NCBI GenBank assembly: GCA_023263735.1
Contig: JALQUQ010000057.1
Coordinates: 1 to 11,476, forward strand
Length of the DNA: 11,476 nucleotides
From: Paracoccaceae bacterium
Lineage (GTDB): Bacteria > Pseudomonadota > Alphaproteobacteria > Rhodobacterales > Rhodobacteraceae
Direction: 5' to 3'
This document shows, piece by piece, positions 1 through 6,763 of the stretch (within the stretch, counting starts at the first letter, position 1; each line of letters opens with the position of its first letter). Under the pieces are notes generated by a model. The model worked only from the letters and a program-made list of their open reading frames with translations. It was not told the origin of the DNA and made no database searches. The position numbers were made by a program, and so were the translations under genes.

Positions 1-319
1 GCGGGATCGGGATGCCCATGTCGCCCAGACCGGTGCCATGCAGGTTCAGCCGGTGAACGCCAAGACGCTTGCCGACCTTTGCCGTCTCTTTCGCCGAGGC
101 GAGCAGCATCTGGCAGCCTTCGTCATCGGTCAGACGCCCTTCGAGGTATCCGTTCATGATGGTAAAGGTCGCGCCGGTGCGTTCCAACGCGGCGATGTCC
201 CAGTTCGGCCAGTTCCAAAGGCCGACGCCGAACCCCATCTCTTTCAAACGGCTCGCGCGCCAAGAGATCGGTCGGTCGCGCCAGAGCATCTCGGCACAGG
301 CTGCAAGCTGGAAAGCCAT
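1..319 (-). CDS. TIM-barrel sugar isomerase, hydroxypyruvate isomerase/MocC-like (C-terminus off the left edge)
   Basis: Only the first 106 codons are in the window; the gene reads leftwards and is cut by the edge. The protein opens MAFQLAACAEMLW, followed by a helix with KEMGFGVGLWNWPNWD and, near residues 88-97, the strand VHRLNLHGTG. This pattern of short strands ending in charged or polar residues is that of the xylose-isomerase-like/AP-endonuclease-2 TIM barrel, closest in feel to hydroxypyruvate isomerases. Family members usually isomerise or epimerise small sugars, keto-acids or inosose derivatives with a divalent metal; the metal ligands lie in the missing part. The start is the ATG one base after the TGA of the upstream Rieske ferredoxin gene, so translation is probably coupled and the gene belongs to the same operon. 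In rhizobial rhizopine loci MocC is thought to be a TIM-barrel protein, so this could be that counterpart, but I cannot confirm it from the fragment. Confidence 0.75.
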   Translation of the reverse strand, partial: MAFQLAACAEMLWRDRPISWRASRLKEMGFGVGLWNWPNWDIAALERTGATFTIMNGYLEGRLTDDEGCQMLLASAKETAKVGKRLGVHRLNLHGTGLGDMGIPIP

Positions 320-320
320 G

Positions 321-629
321 TCAGATGTCCACCAATACGCGCCCGCCCTCGACCTTGGTCGGGTAGGTGCGCAAGTTGTTGCAGGCGGGAGGGGTCTCGA
401 CCTCACCATTCGTCATGTTGAAGATCGACGAATGCTTCGGGCATTCGATCGTGCATTCGACCACCATCCCGTCGCACAGATGGATGTCTTCATGCGTGCA
501 CAGCCCATCGGCGCACCAGAATCCGTCCTCATGATCGCGGACGATGATAAAGGTGCGTGCGCCGTGATCGAAACGGATCACGTCTTCGCTGGGGATGTCG
601 TCGGGGGAACAGGCGTCAATCCAGGCCAT
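321..629 (-). CDS. mocE: MocE-type Rieske [2Fe-2S] ferredoxin
   Basis: A 102-residue soluble protein that is just one Rieske domain. The cluster ligands are visible: C44-T-H46 and C63-P-K-H66, separated by 16 residues (CxH-x16-CxxH), followed by the SSIFNMTNGEVETPPA segment typical of Rieske ferredoxins. There is no catalytic mononuclear-iron domain, so it is an electron carrier, not a dioxygenase subunit. Small Rieske ferredoxins of this kind (MocE) are encoded with a membrane hydroxylase (MocD) and a reductase (MocF) in Sinorhizobium rhizopine loci, where the trio is linked to O-demethylation. A MocD-like gene lies in the same orientation at 8909-9934. I chose the ATG at 629 because the domain begins there and a GAGAG sequence lies just upstream; the longer open frame overlaps the preceding gene. 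It starts 10 bp after that gene and ends one base before the next. No dedicated reductase is visible; it may lie off the left edge. Confidence 0.85.
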   Translation of the reverse strand: MAWIDACSPDDIPSEDVIRFDHGARTFIIVRDHEDGFWCADGLCTHEDIHLCDGMVVECTIECPKHSSIFNMTNGEVETPPACNNLRTYPTKVEGGRVLVDI

Positions 630-639
630 TTTGCGTCTC

Positions 640-1599
640 TCAGATTGCTTGCGGTTTGTAATCGGCGGGCGCCTTCGGCATGACGCCCTGCAAAAGCGCC
701 ACGGATTTTTCCAACCCTTCCAGAGAGTTGAGGAGGACATCCTCATGCTCGATCGACAGCCAACCGTCATAGCCGCCCATCTTCAGCCGATAGCAGAATT
801 GCCGCCACCATTCCTCGCCATGGCCGAAACCGAGGGTAATGTAGCTCCACGACCGTGCCGGGATGTCCATCAGGCTGCCGTTTTCCAATAGCGATGTCGT
901 CGCCTGTTTGGGGGCGTTCAGGAAGGTATCCTTGGCGTGAACGTGATAGACCGCGGAACCGAGGGCCTCGGCAGCGACCAGCGGGTCAGCCCCCATCCAG
1001 AAAAGATGCGAGGGATCAAGGTTCGCCCCGACCACGGGGCCGACGGCTTCGCGCAGTTTGAACAGCGACGGGACGTTATAGACGCATTGGTTGCCGTGCA
1101 GTTCCAGCGCGATCCGCTCAACCCCGTTTTCCTTGGCCAGAGCGACAATCTCGGTCCAGAACGGGATCAGCTTTTCCTGCCACTGATAGCGCAGGATTTC
1201 CTGTGTTTCCGGCGGCCATGAGGAAACAACCCAGTTCGGCATCACGTCGTTGGCCGATCCTGCGGGCAGGCCCGACATGGTGCAGACCGTCTTGATCCCC
1301 ATCTCGCCCGCCACGCGGATCGTGTCGCGCAGGTCGCTGCCTTGCTTGGGATCAGTCGGGTGCAACGGGTTGCCGTTCGCGTTCAGGCTGATGATTTCCA
1401 GCCCCCGGTCCGCGAATGCGGCCTTGAACGCCTTTTGCTTGGCGGCATTGCCCAGCATCCCCTTCAGGTCGAAATGCGGGGCGGTGGACCAGCCGCAGGT
1501 ATTCACCTCGACCCCCGACACACCCATGCGGGCGGCGTGGTCCAGCATCGTCTCAAAGGACATGCCGCCAAGGCTGTCGGATACGAACCCCAGTTTCAT
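640..1599 (-). CDS. Sugar phosphate isomerase/epimerase-like TIM-barrel protein
   Basis: A complete 319-residue protein of the xylose-isomerase-like TIM-barrel family (IolE/IolI/tagatose-3-epimerase group). Expected metal and active-site positions can be seen: E166 in IALELHGNQ, D195 and H198 in GANLDPSHLFWMG, H221 in VYHVHAKDT, and E284 in WLSIEHEDVL near the C-terminus. Such enzymes isomerise, epimerise or dehydrate keto-sugars or inososes in the cytoplasm. Its ATG overlaps the TGA of the dehydrogenase gene (ATGA, 1596-1599), so the two are translationally coupled; the likely job is to take the keto product of that dehydrogenase onward. No signal peptide or membrane segment is present. The length is a little above the 270-300 residues usual for the family. 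The exact reaction (inosose dehydratase, inosose isomerase or 3-keto-sugar epimerase) cannot be decided from motifs. Confidence 0.85.
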   Translation of the reverse strand: MKLGFVSDSLGGMSFETMLDHAARMGVSGVEVNTCGWSTAPHFDLKGMLGNAAKQKAFKAAFADRGLEIISLNANGNPLHPTDPKQGSDLRDTIRVAGEMGIKTVCTMSGLPAGSANDVMPNWVVSSWPPETQEILRYQWQEKLIPFWTEIVALAKENGVERIALELHGNQCVYNVPSLFKLREAVGPVVGANLDPSHLFWMGADPLVAAEALGSAVYHVHAKDTFLNAPKQATTSLLENGSLMDIPARSWSYITLGFGHGEEWWRQFCYRLKMGGYDGWLSIEHEDVLLNSLEGLEKSVALLQGVMPKAPADYKPQAI

Positions 1600-2603
1600 T
1601 TGTAGAACTCCGGTTTGGCGATCATCTCGACCGCAAGTTTTGTTCCGGCGGCCAGCGCCTTTGCGCCGGTTTCGGCGACCTTGGCGGCGGCATAGCCGTC
1701 CCAGGCATTTGAACCGATGGAGGTAAATTCGCCGGTACCTACGAAATGCAGAAAGGCCCGGTTCTGGCGGACATAGGCCTCATGATAGCGCCCGCGCCAG
1801 TCGGCCTCGTAAACGGTTGCAGAGGACAGCCGCATATCGGTGCGGGTGTAGGCCACGTTGTTCATGGCGATCGACCCGGCTTCGCCCACCAACTCGGCGC
1901 GCACATCATAGCCATAGGCGGCGTTGTTGTTGATCTCGATGGTCACAAGCTGGCCGTCGGTGGTTTCCAGCACCATGACAACAGGCGCGACGCGTGCATC
2001 CGACCGCTTTGGCTGATAGGCGGAAATCGAGGCGTATTCGCAGCCCAGCACATGCCGAACCACGTCAAATTCATGCGGGGCCGAGTTGGTGATCGCCATC
2101 GCCCCGGTAAAATCGGAGGCAGGGGTTTCCACATTGCGGTGGAAGTTATGCATCATCAGCGCGCGGCCGAGCTTGCCTGCGGTCAGCGCCGATTTCATCT
2201 CGACATAGGATTGGTCGAACCGCCGCATGAAGCCAACCTGAACAAAGCGGCGACCGGCGGCCATTTCAGCCTCCATCACCGCGATGCATTCGTCGGGTTT
2301 CTGCGACAGAGGCTTTTCGGACAACACGGGTTTACCCGCGCGAATGCAGGCAAGGCTCAGCGGCGCATGGGTGAAATCGGGGCTTGCGATGATGATGGCA
2401 TCGACATCCGTGCGCGAAATGACGGCCTCGGGGTCGTTGGCAACATCTGCTGCGCCCAGCGCGTCAGCGACGCCGCGCGCCCTGACCTGATCCATGTCGC
2501 AGACCACCTGAAGGGTTGCCCCCGGAAGATCCTCAGCAACGATCTTTGCGTGGTCGGCCCCCATGAGGCCAGCGCCAATAACGGCTATTCTCTGTGTCAT
2601 CAT
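1596..2603 (-). CDS. Gfo/Idh/MocA-family NAD(P)-dependent dehydrogenase, inositol 2-dehydrogenase-like
   Basis: A 335-residue cytoplasmic oxidoreductase. The N-terminal Rossmann fold shows IAVIGAGLMGADHA (residues 6-19), then the ASPDFTHAP loop and the family lysine motif E96-K97-P98. The C-terminal half has GFMRRFDQSY (124-133), common in inositol dehydrogenases, and ITNSAPHEFDVVRHVLG with the catalytic-type H177. Where Bacillus IolG has Asp four residues before this His, this protein has N173. It probably oxidises one hydroxyl of an inositol, amino-inositol or sugar to a ketone using NAD(P)+. Two adjacent ATGs (2603 and 2600) are possible starts; AAGGCGGGA just upstream serves as ribosome binding site for either, and upstream in-frame codons do not resemble the family. 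It follows the ABC ATPase after a 102-bp gap with two stem-loops and overlaps the next gene by 4 bp. IolG, IdhA and MocA are all plausible equivalents; I do not assign a symbol. Confidence 0.88.
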   Translation of the reverse strand: MMTQRIAVIGAGLMGADHAKIVAEDLPGATLQVVCDMDQVRARGVADALGAADVANDPEAVISRTDVDAIIIASPDFTHAPLSLACIRAGKPVLSEKPLSQKPDECIAVMEAEMAAGRRFVQVGFMRRFDQSYVEMKSALTAGKLGRALMMHNFHRNVETPASDFTGAMAITNSAPHEFDVVRHVLGCEYASISAYQPKRSDARVAPVVMVLETTDGQLVTIEINNNAAYGYDVRAELVGEAGSIAMNNVAYTRTDMRLSSATVYEADWRGRYHEAYVRQNRAFLHFVGTGEFTSIGSNAWDGYAAAKVAETGAKALAAGTKLAVEMIAKPEFYK

Positions 2604-2635
2604 TCCCGCCTTGGGTGTTTGTCTTTCGGAATTCT

Positions 2636-2667
2636 GGCCCGGGCCAATTGGCCCAACGGCCCGGGCC
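2636..2667 (-). repeat. Nested palindromes / strong intercistronic stem-loop
   Basis: Two copies of the self-complementary 10-mer GGCCCGGGCC (2636-2645 and 2658-2667) flank 12 bases, giving a 10-bp all-GC stem. A second perfect palindrome, GGGCCAATTGGCCC (2641-2654), overlaps the first arm, so alternative structures compete. The element lies between the ABC ATPase gene and the dehydrogenase gene. No U-run follows on the transcribed strand, so a simple intrinsic terminator is unlikely. An mRNA-stabilising or partial attenuation role is inference. Confidence 0.6.
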
Positions 2668-2672
2668 GAGGG

Positions 2673-2695
2673 AGGCACTTGCAGGTCAGGTGCCT
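2673..2695 (-). repeat. Stem-loop just downstream of the ABC ATPase gene
   Basis: Arms AGGCAC (2673-2678) and GTGCCT (2690-2695) enclose an 11-base loop, and the stem extends by two or three more pairs if one T is bulged. It begins about 10 bases after the ATPase stop codon and is followed in the transcript by the larger palindromic stem-loop at 2636-2667. The tandem arrangement suggests a processing or attenuation site separating transport from catabolic genes. No U-tract is present. Confidence 0.45.
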
Positions 2696-2705
2696 TCCTG
2701 GGAGA

Positions 2706-3530
2706 TCAATGAGAGGGTGGTGGCGGATGCCCGTCGTGAGAGGCCATATAGCCTTCGATCGTCGCCTCAAGGTCGGCCATGGTTTCGCCGCCCGCCATGA
2801 GATCGGTGATCTGTTCGCGGGTTTTCTCGCCCTTTTTGAAATCCGCAGCGACGGCGCCCCGGATCAGCACGGCAAAATGGTCGCCGACGGCCATGGCATG
2901 CATCACCTGGTGCGTGATGAAAATCACCGCCAAACCGCGCCGCTTGGCCTCGTTCACGATGCGCAGAACGTGGGCCGCCTGTTTCACGCCCAATGCCGCT
3001 GTCGGTTCATCAAGGATCAGAACACGCGCGCCAAAGTGGACAGCGCGGGCGATGGCAAGGGACTGGCGCTCCCCACCCGAAAGCCCCCCGACAAGGCGGT
3101 CGCCGTCGTCGATCCGGGTGATCCCGAAATCCTGCACAGCCTTGACGGCAATTTCATTGGCCTTCTTGCGGTCATAGGTCTTGAACGGCCCCCAACCCTT
3201 GGTCGGCTCGACACCGACAAAGAAGGAACGGCCAATCGACATCAAGGGAAAGGTGCCACCAAACTGGTGAACCGTTGCGATGCCCTTGTCGGCAGCGGCA
3301 CGCGGAGTTGGGAAACCGACCGATTGCCCATCCATTTCGATGGTCCCGCTTGTGGGCTGGTGAACCCCGGACAGGATGCGGATCAACGTCGACTTACCCG
3401 CGCCGTTGTCACCAAGAAGGCAAAGAACTTCCCCGGCACGAACTTCAAGATTGATATCGTGAAGCACGTCGATCGGGCCGAAGCTTTTGTTGACACCGCG
3501 AAGGGCAAGAATGGGGGCATTGGCGGACAT
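2706..3530 (-). CDS. Sugar ABC transporter ATP-binding protein (single-domain, FrcA-like)
   Basis: A 274-residue ATPase with a single nucleotide-binding domain. Visible motifs are Walker A GDNGAGKST (40-48), Q-loop Q89 in TVHQ, signature LSGGERQ (150-156), Walker B LILDEP (171-176) and the switch His H207 in FITHQ. It couples ATP hydrolysis to import through RbsC-type permeases in the inner membrane. RbsA and XylG carry two fused domains of about 500 residues; this one is half that, like the FrcA group, and the FPLMSIGRSFFVG segment after the Q-loop also resembles FrcA. It is the only ATPase here for three permeases, so it is probably shared. The ATG at 3530 lies 8 bp after the upstream permease stop codon, while the longer open frame runs into the permease gene. 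A GAGG overlapping that stop serves as ribosome binding site. The proline- and histidine-rich C-terminus (HPPPPSH) looks lineage-specific. Confidence 0.92.
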   Translation of the reverse strand: MSANAPILALRGVNKSFGPIDVLHDINLEVRAGEVLCLLGDNGAGKSTLIRILSGVHQPTSGTIEMDGQSVGFPTPRAAADKGIATVHQFGGTFPLMSIGRSFFVGVEPTKGWGPFKTYDRKKANEIAVKAVQDFGITRIDDGDRLVGGLSGGERQSLAIARAVHFGARVLILDEPTAALGVKQAAHVLRIVNEAKRRGLAVIFITHQVMHAMAVGDHFAVLIRGAVAADFKKGEKTREQITDLMAGGETMADLEATIEGYMASHDGHPPPPSH

Positions 3531-3542
3531 GAGGGGCCTCAT
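3529..3542 (-). promoter_or_regulatory. Small inverted repeat joining the permease stop and the ATPase start
   Basis: On the transcribed strand ATGAGGCCCCTCAT contains arms ATGAG and CTCAT around a 4-base loop. The first arm covers the permease TGA and the likely GAGG ribosome binding site, and the second covers part of the ATPase ATG. If it folds in RNA, ribosomes finishing the permease would open the ATPase start, which would be translational coupling. The stem is short and may be chance. Confidence 0.3.
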
Positions 3543-4618
3543 TTCTTGGAGGACGACCAATTGGTCGCCATTTTGCGGAAGGTTTCGTTCATCAGGACCG
3601 CGATCAGCAGCAGCGCACCAATGAACAGCAGGTTCAAGTCCTTGTCGAAGGTGGTGAAGTTGATCCCTTGGAACACGATCCCGAATGTCAGCGTGCCGAA
3701 CACGATGCCGGTGACGGTTCCAAAGCCCCCGGTCAGAAGAACGCCGCCAACGACCACGCAGATGATACTGTTGAAGATCATGCCGAATTGGGTGGTGGTG
3801 CTGGCCGTGTTGGCCAATACGGCCTCGGTCATTCCGACAAGAGCCGCGGCCATCGCCGACAGCATGAAGAGTGCGATTTTCAGCCGGTTGGTCGGGATGC
3901 CCGCATTGCGCGCGCTTTGCTGATCGCCACCCATAGCGGCAATCCAGTTCCCCCAAGGCGACATGTGCAGAATGAAAAAGCAGATGGCGGCAAAGACAAT
4001 CCAGATGAAGAACGAACTTTGCAGGCTTTGGAAAATCACGAAAGACGCATCGTCACTGCCGAATTGCAGGGTATGGTAATCGCCGAAAAGGAACTCGGAC
4101 ACCGGGCCCGCGTCGGGCAAGCTATGTTGCGTGGTTCCGGCCAGTTTCTTGGACACAAAGATGTTCAGACCCGCCACGACGAAAAGGGTTGCCAGCGTCA
4201 CGATCAAGGACGGCACCTTTGTGCGGGTGACGAGCATCCCGTTCACCCAGCCAATGGCGCCTGCAATCGCAAGGCTGAGAAGGACGGAAACCCAGATGTT
4301 AAAGCCGTAGAGCTCGGTCGCCATGGCAAGGACGATGCCCCCGGCAGGGATCAGTGCACCCACGGAAATATCCATCTCTCCGGCAATCATCAGAAAGCCA
4401 ACCGGGATCGCGATGATGCCAACCTTTGACGCAAAGTTCAGCCAAGTCGACGTGCCAAGAGCGGTCAGGAAGTTGTTCTGAGCGCCGAAATATCCGAAAA
4501 AGATCAGAATGATGACGAAGCCCGCGGCTGCGCCAGCCTCTGGGCGGCGGAAAATGCTCTGCAAGGAGAAACCGGCTTTCGGCGCTCCAACAGATGCTGT
4601 TGTTGTTGTGTCCGTCAT
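3539..4618 (-). CDS. Sugar ABC transporter permease, RbsC/FrcC family (third copy)
   Basis: A 359-residue polytopic inner-membrane protein of the branched-chain amino acid/ribose (BPD_transp_2) permease family. A cytoplasmic N-terminus of about 30 residues ends in FRRPEAGA and is followed by many hydrophobic segments. The family stretch LMIAGEMDISVGALIPAGG sits after the second of these, and GGDQQSARNAGIPTNRL is the cytoplasmic loop that contacts the ATPase. Shared motifs make it a paralogue of the two permeases at 5752-6756 and 6764-7783. The ATG at 4618 (MTDTTTTAS) is preferred to the longer open frame because the extra residues are non-hydrophobic and run through the stem-loop region; GGGGAAAAGG lies just upstream. 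It comes directly after the second binding-protein gene and before the ATPase gene, forming a standard binding protein-permease-ATPase set. Unlike the other two copies it has an extended loop near the middle (SLPDAGPVSEFLFGDYHTLQ). Confidence 0.92.
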   Translation of the reverse strand: MTDTTTTASVGAPKAGFSLQSIFRRPEAGAAAGFVIILIFFGYFGAQNNFLTALGTSTWLNFASKVGIIAIPVGFLMIAGEMDISVGALIPAGGIVLAMATELYGFNIWVSVLLSLAIAGAIGWVNGMLVTRTKVPSLIVTLATLFVVAGLNIFVSKKLAGTTQHSLPDAGPVSEFLFGDYHTLQFGSDDASFVIFQSLQSSFFIWIVFAAICFFILHMSPWGNWIAAMGGDQQSARNAGIPTNRLKIALFMLSAMAAALVGMTEAVLANTASTTTQFGMIFNSIICVVVGGVLLTGGFGTVTGIVFGTLTFGIVFQGINFTTFDKDLNLLFIGALLLIAVLMNETFRKMATNWSSSKK

Positions 4619-4680
4619 CGGCCCTTTTCCCCGTGTAGACCCGTTTGAGAGCGCTGACCCATGCCTGCGCCTGGTGAACG

Positions 4681-4705
4681 CCCCGGCCAGCAATGCCGGC
4701 CGGGG
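4681..4705 (-). repeat. GC-rich stem-loop after the second binding-protein gene
   Basis: Arms CCCCGGCC (4681-4688) and GGCCGGGG (4698-4705) form an 8-bp all-GC stem around a 9-base loop, starting about 13 bases after the binding-protein stop codon. There is no U-run. In sugar ABC operons such elements after the binding-protein gene often protect its mRNA and lower read-through into the permease gene, so that the binding protein is made in excess. Here that role is inferred from position and structure. Confidence 0.6.
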
Positions 4706-4718
4706 GCTCTTGTCTGCC

Positions 4719-5675
4719 TTAGCGTGCGCCGAGTGCGGCACCGGCCACGACGGCATCGACATTCGATGCGTCAATGATGGCCGGACCGGTCAGGACGGGG
4801 TTGGTCGAGATGTTGGTGCCATACTTCAGATGGGCGAACAGCATCGACGTCGCAAGGAAGCCTTGCAGGTAGGGTTGCTGGTCAATCGCCATTTTCTGCG
4901 TACCCGCCTTGATGCGGTCAAGCGAGGCCGGGCTGAAGTCAAAGGCCGAAACCATGATCTTGGACCCGGTCTGTTCGACCGCGTTCGCACCAGCGGCGGC
5001 CCCGAAGTCAGCGCAGGAAACCATCGCATCGATCGACGAGTCACCGATAAACGCGGCCTTGAAGGCCTCGGCCGTTCCGGTCACATCGCCATCAAGGTTC
5101 GGCGGCGTTTCAAGCACGGTCACCTTGGCACCCGCCTCTGCGGCGCCGTCCGTCACCCCCTTGCAGCGCTCGGTCAGGTTGATCGCACCCGGAACCTGAA
5201 TATGGCAAAGGATGTGCTTTGCACCCTGCTCGGCCAGATATTTGCCGCCGCCGAAACCGGCCGCGTATTCGTCGGAACCAAAATAGTTGATGGCGCCAAC
5301 GTCCTTCATGACCGGAAGGCCCGAGTTATACTGCATGATCACGATACCTGCATCGCGTGCGGCTTGCAGGGCGGGGATCTGTGCATCGGGCACCCAAACC
5401 GGGATAGCGATACCCTTCACGCCTTGGGCGACGGCCTGATTGATCAGGGTCACCAGATCGGGACCGAAGTTTTCATAGTTCTGGGTGCGCAGATACTGGA
5501 CCGTGCCGCCATTCGCCGTGACCATGGTCGTCGCGTCATCGACGCCCTTTTTGATCTTGTCCATAAAGGCGTCTTCGACCGACCCGGCAATAACGGCGAT
5601 GTCTTGTGCCATGGCCCCGGTCGACATCAGTGCGACGGCCGTTGCCGCGGCGAGTGCCTTTGCCTTGAAATTCAT
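4719..5675 (-). CDS. Periplasmic sugar-binding protein of an ABC transporter (second copy)
   Basis: A 318-residue substrate-binding protein of the RbsB/Peripla_BP_4 group. A Sec signal peptide is clear: MNFKAKALAAATAVALMST, then cleavage probably after AMA at residue 23. The mature part starts with the strand IAVIAGSVEDAFMDKIKKG and ends with TGPAIIDASNVDAVVAGAALGAR. That tail is almost the same as in the binding protein at 7879-8847, so the two are paralogues; the rest has diverged, which suggests related but different ligands. The protein carries its ligand in the periplasm to the permease encoded next (3539-4618). I chose the ATG at 5675 because the signal peptide begins there and GGGAGGAGAAAG lies 5-10 bases upstream; the longer open frame has a basic, non-signal extension. 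In a rhizopine-type locus this would be a MocB-like component, but ligand identity cannot be read from the sequence. Confidence 0.92.
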   Translation of the reverse strand: MNFKAKALAAATAVALMSTGAMAQDIAVIAGSVEDAFMDKIKKGVDDATTMVTANGGTVQYLRTQNYENFGPDLVTLINQAVAQGVKGIAIPVWVPDAQIPALQAARDAGIVIMQYNSGLPVMKDVGAINYFGSDEYAAGFGGGKYLAEQGAKHILCHIQVPGAINLTERCKGVTDGAAEAGAKVTVLETPPNLDGDVTGTAEAFKAAFIGDSSIDAMVSCADFGAAAGANAVEQTGSKIMVSAFDFSPASLDRIKAGTQKMAIDQQPYLQGFLATSMLFAHLKYGTNISTNPVLTGPAIIDASNVDAVVAGAALGAR

Positions 5676-5695
5676 TGTCTTTCTCCTCCCTCGAT

Positions 5696-5711
5696 GCGCC
5701 CATGTTGGCGC
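5696..5711 (-). repeat. Short stem-loop in the leader of the second binding-protein gene
   Basis: Arms GCGCC (5696-5700) and GGCGC (5707-5711) enclose six bases, ending about 20 bases before the binding-protein ATG and next to its strong GGAGGAG ribosome binding site. It could shape the 5' end of a processed or internally initiated transcript. Five pairs in GC-rich DNA is weak evidence. Confidence 0.3.
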
Positions 5712-5734
5712 GTTGATTGGTCTTGCGACCGGTT

Positions 5735-5750
5735 TACGCCAGCAGGCGTA
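5735..5750 (-). repeat. Perfect stem-tetraloop just after the second permease gene
   Basis: TACGCC (5735-5740) and GGCGTA (5745-5750) pair perfectly around a 4-base loop, one base after the stop codon of the permease at 5752-6756. No U-tract follows. Together with the small hairpin at 5696-5711 it fills the 76-bp gap before the second binding-protein gene, and may mark a processing point or weak terminator between the two transporter modules. Confidence 0.4.
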
Positions 5751-5751
5751 T

Positions 5752-6756
5752 CTATCGTCTGCCGGTGGCCTGACGTGGCCCGGCCCGCAGCGCAAATTTC
5801 CGAAAGCTTTCGTTCATCGCGACGGCCAGAAGCAGCGTCACGCCGATGATGAGGCTCGACCAGTTGCGGTCGATTTGGGTGAAGTAGATGCCTTGGCTCA
5901 CGATCGCAAAGGTCAGCGTCCCGATGAAAATGCCGACCACAGACCCGAAGCCCCCGGTCAAAAGGACACCGCCCACAACGATGCTGACGATGGTGTTGAA
6001 GATATAACCCATCCCACCCGAGACCTGAGCCGAGTTGAACTGGATCGCCCCACACATGCCGACAAAGGCCGCGCTCATCGCCGAAAGCATGAACAGCATG
6101 ATTGTCAGCCGGGCCGTTGGCACGCCGGCATTGCGGGCGGAGACCAGATCCCCCCCCATCGCAAAAACCCAGTTGCCAAACCGTGTCTTGTGGATGACGA
6201 AGGCGAAAACGACAACCGCGACCAGCCACCACAGGATGATCACCTGATGGCTGGACCCGATCAGGCTGCCGAAGGCGGCCTTGGCCCATGCAGGTGCCTC
6301 AATCTTGACGCTTGCGGCGCCGGTCAACAGGTTCGCGCCTGCCAGAACCACGCCTTGCATGACGACCAAGGTTCCCAGCGTGACGATCAACGAAGGGACT
6401 GTTGTGCGCACGGTCAAAAGGCCATTCACCAGACCGACAATCGCCCCCAGTGAAAGTGTCGCCAGTATCCCGACTTCGATCGGGAGCCCGAAATGGCCGG
6501 ACACGATGGCCACAGTCATCGATCCGGCCGGGATCATCGCCCCGATGGAAATGTCGATTTGCCCGCCGATCATCAGGATGCCCACCGGGATCGCCACGAT
6601 CCCTAGGTTGGCGGCAAAATTGATCCAGCTTGCCGCCCCAAACAGGGTGACGAGATCGACGCCACCGATGATGACGTAAAACGCGACGATCCCAATCAGA
6701 CTGATGATCGAGGCCGCCTCTGGGCGCCGCAGGAAGGGGGCGAATGAAGCCATCAT
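5752..6756 (-). CDS. Sugar ABC transporter permease, RbsC/FrcC family (second copy)
   Basis: A 334-residue inner-membrane permease starting MMASFAPFLRRPEAAS. Hydrophobic segments begin at about residue 15 and continue to near the C-terminus. Family signatures are LMIGGQIDISIGAMIPAGS and the ATPase-contacting loop GGDLVSARNAGVPTARL. It is a paralogue of the adjacent permease (6764-7783), and the two genes are separated by only 7 bp. With no binding-protein or ATPase gene between them, the products may form a heterodimeric channel fed by the binding protein at 7879-8847. Two ATGs (6756 and 6753) are possible starts; the 29 extra upstream codons of the open frame overlap the preceding gene and are basic and non-membrane, so I excluded them. 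A short basic tail (GPRQATGRR) ends the protein. No ATPase gene is adjacent; the one at 2706-3530 is the only candidate in the window. Confidence 0.92.
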   Translation of the reverse strand: MMASFAPFLRRPEAASIISLIGIVAFYVIIGGVDLVTLFGAASWINFAANLGIVAIPVGILMIGGQIDISIGAMIPAGSMTVAIVSGHFGLPIEVGILATLSLGAIVGLVNGLLTVRTTVPSLIVTLGTLVVMQGVVLAGANLLTGAASVKIEAPAWAKAAFGSLIGSSHQVIILWWLVAVVVFAFVIHKTRFGNWVFAMGGDLVSARNAGVPTARLTIMLFMLSAMSAAFVGMCGAIQFNSAQVSGGMGYIFNTIVSIVVGGVLLTGGFGSVVGIFIGTLTFAIVSQGIYFTQIDRNWSSLIIGVTLLLAVAMNESFRKFALRAGPRQATGRR

Positions 6757-6763
6757 GCGCGTC

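Noticed and set aside
630..770. N-terminal extension of the Rieske ferredoxin frame
   Set aside because: The extra 47 codons overlap the end of the TIM-barrel gene, are basic and serine-rich, and are not part of the Rieske domain; the ATG at 629 fits better.
2636..2667. Rho-independent terminator
   Set aside because: The stem is strong but no U-run follows in the direction of transcription, and genes continue in the same orientation.
1746..3923. A 725-codon open frame on the plus strand
   Set aside because: It lies antisense to the dehydrogenase, ATPase and permease genes and spans their junctions. Its translation is rich in His, Arg and Gly without domain patterns; long antisense frames are expected in GC-rich genes with biased third positions.
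4509..5849. A 446-codon plus-strand open frame
   Set aside because: It is antisense to the second binding protein, which has a clear signal peptide, ribosome binding site and family motifs. The plus-strand product resembles no family.
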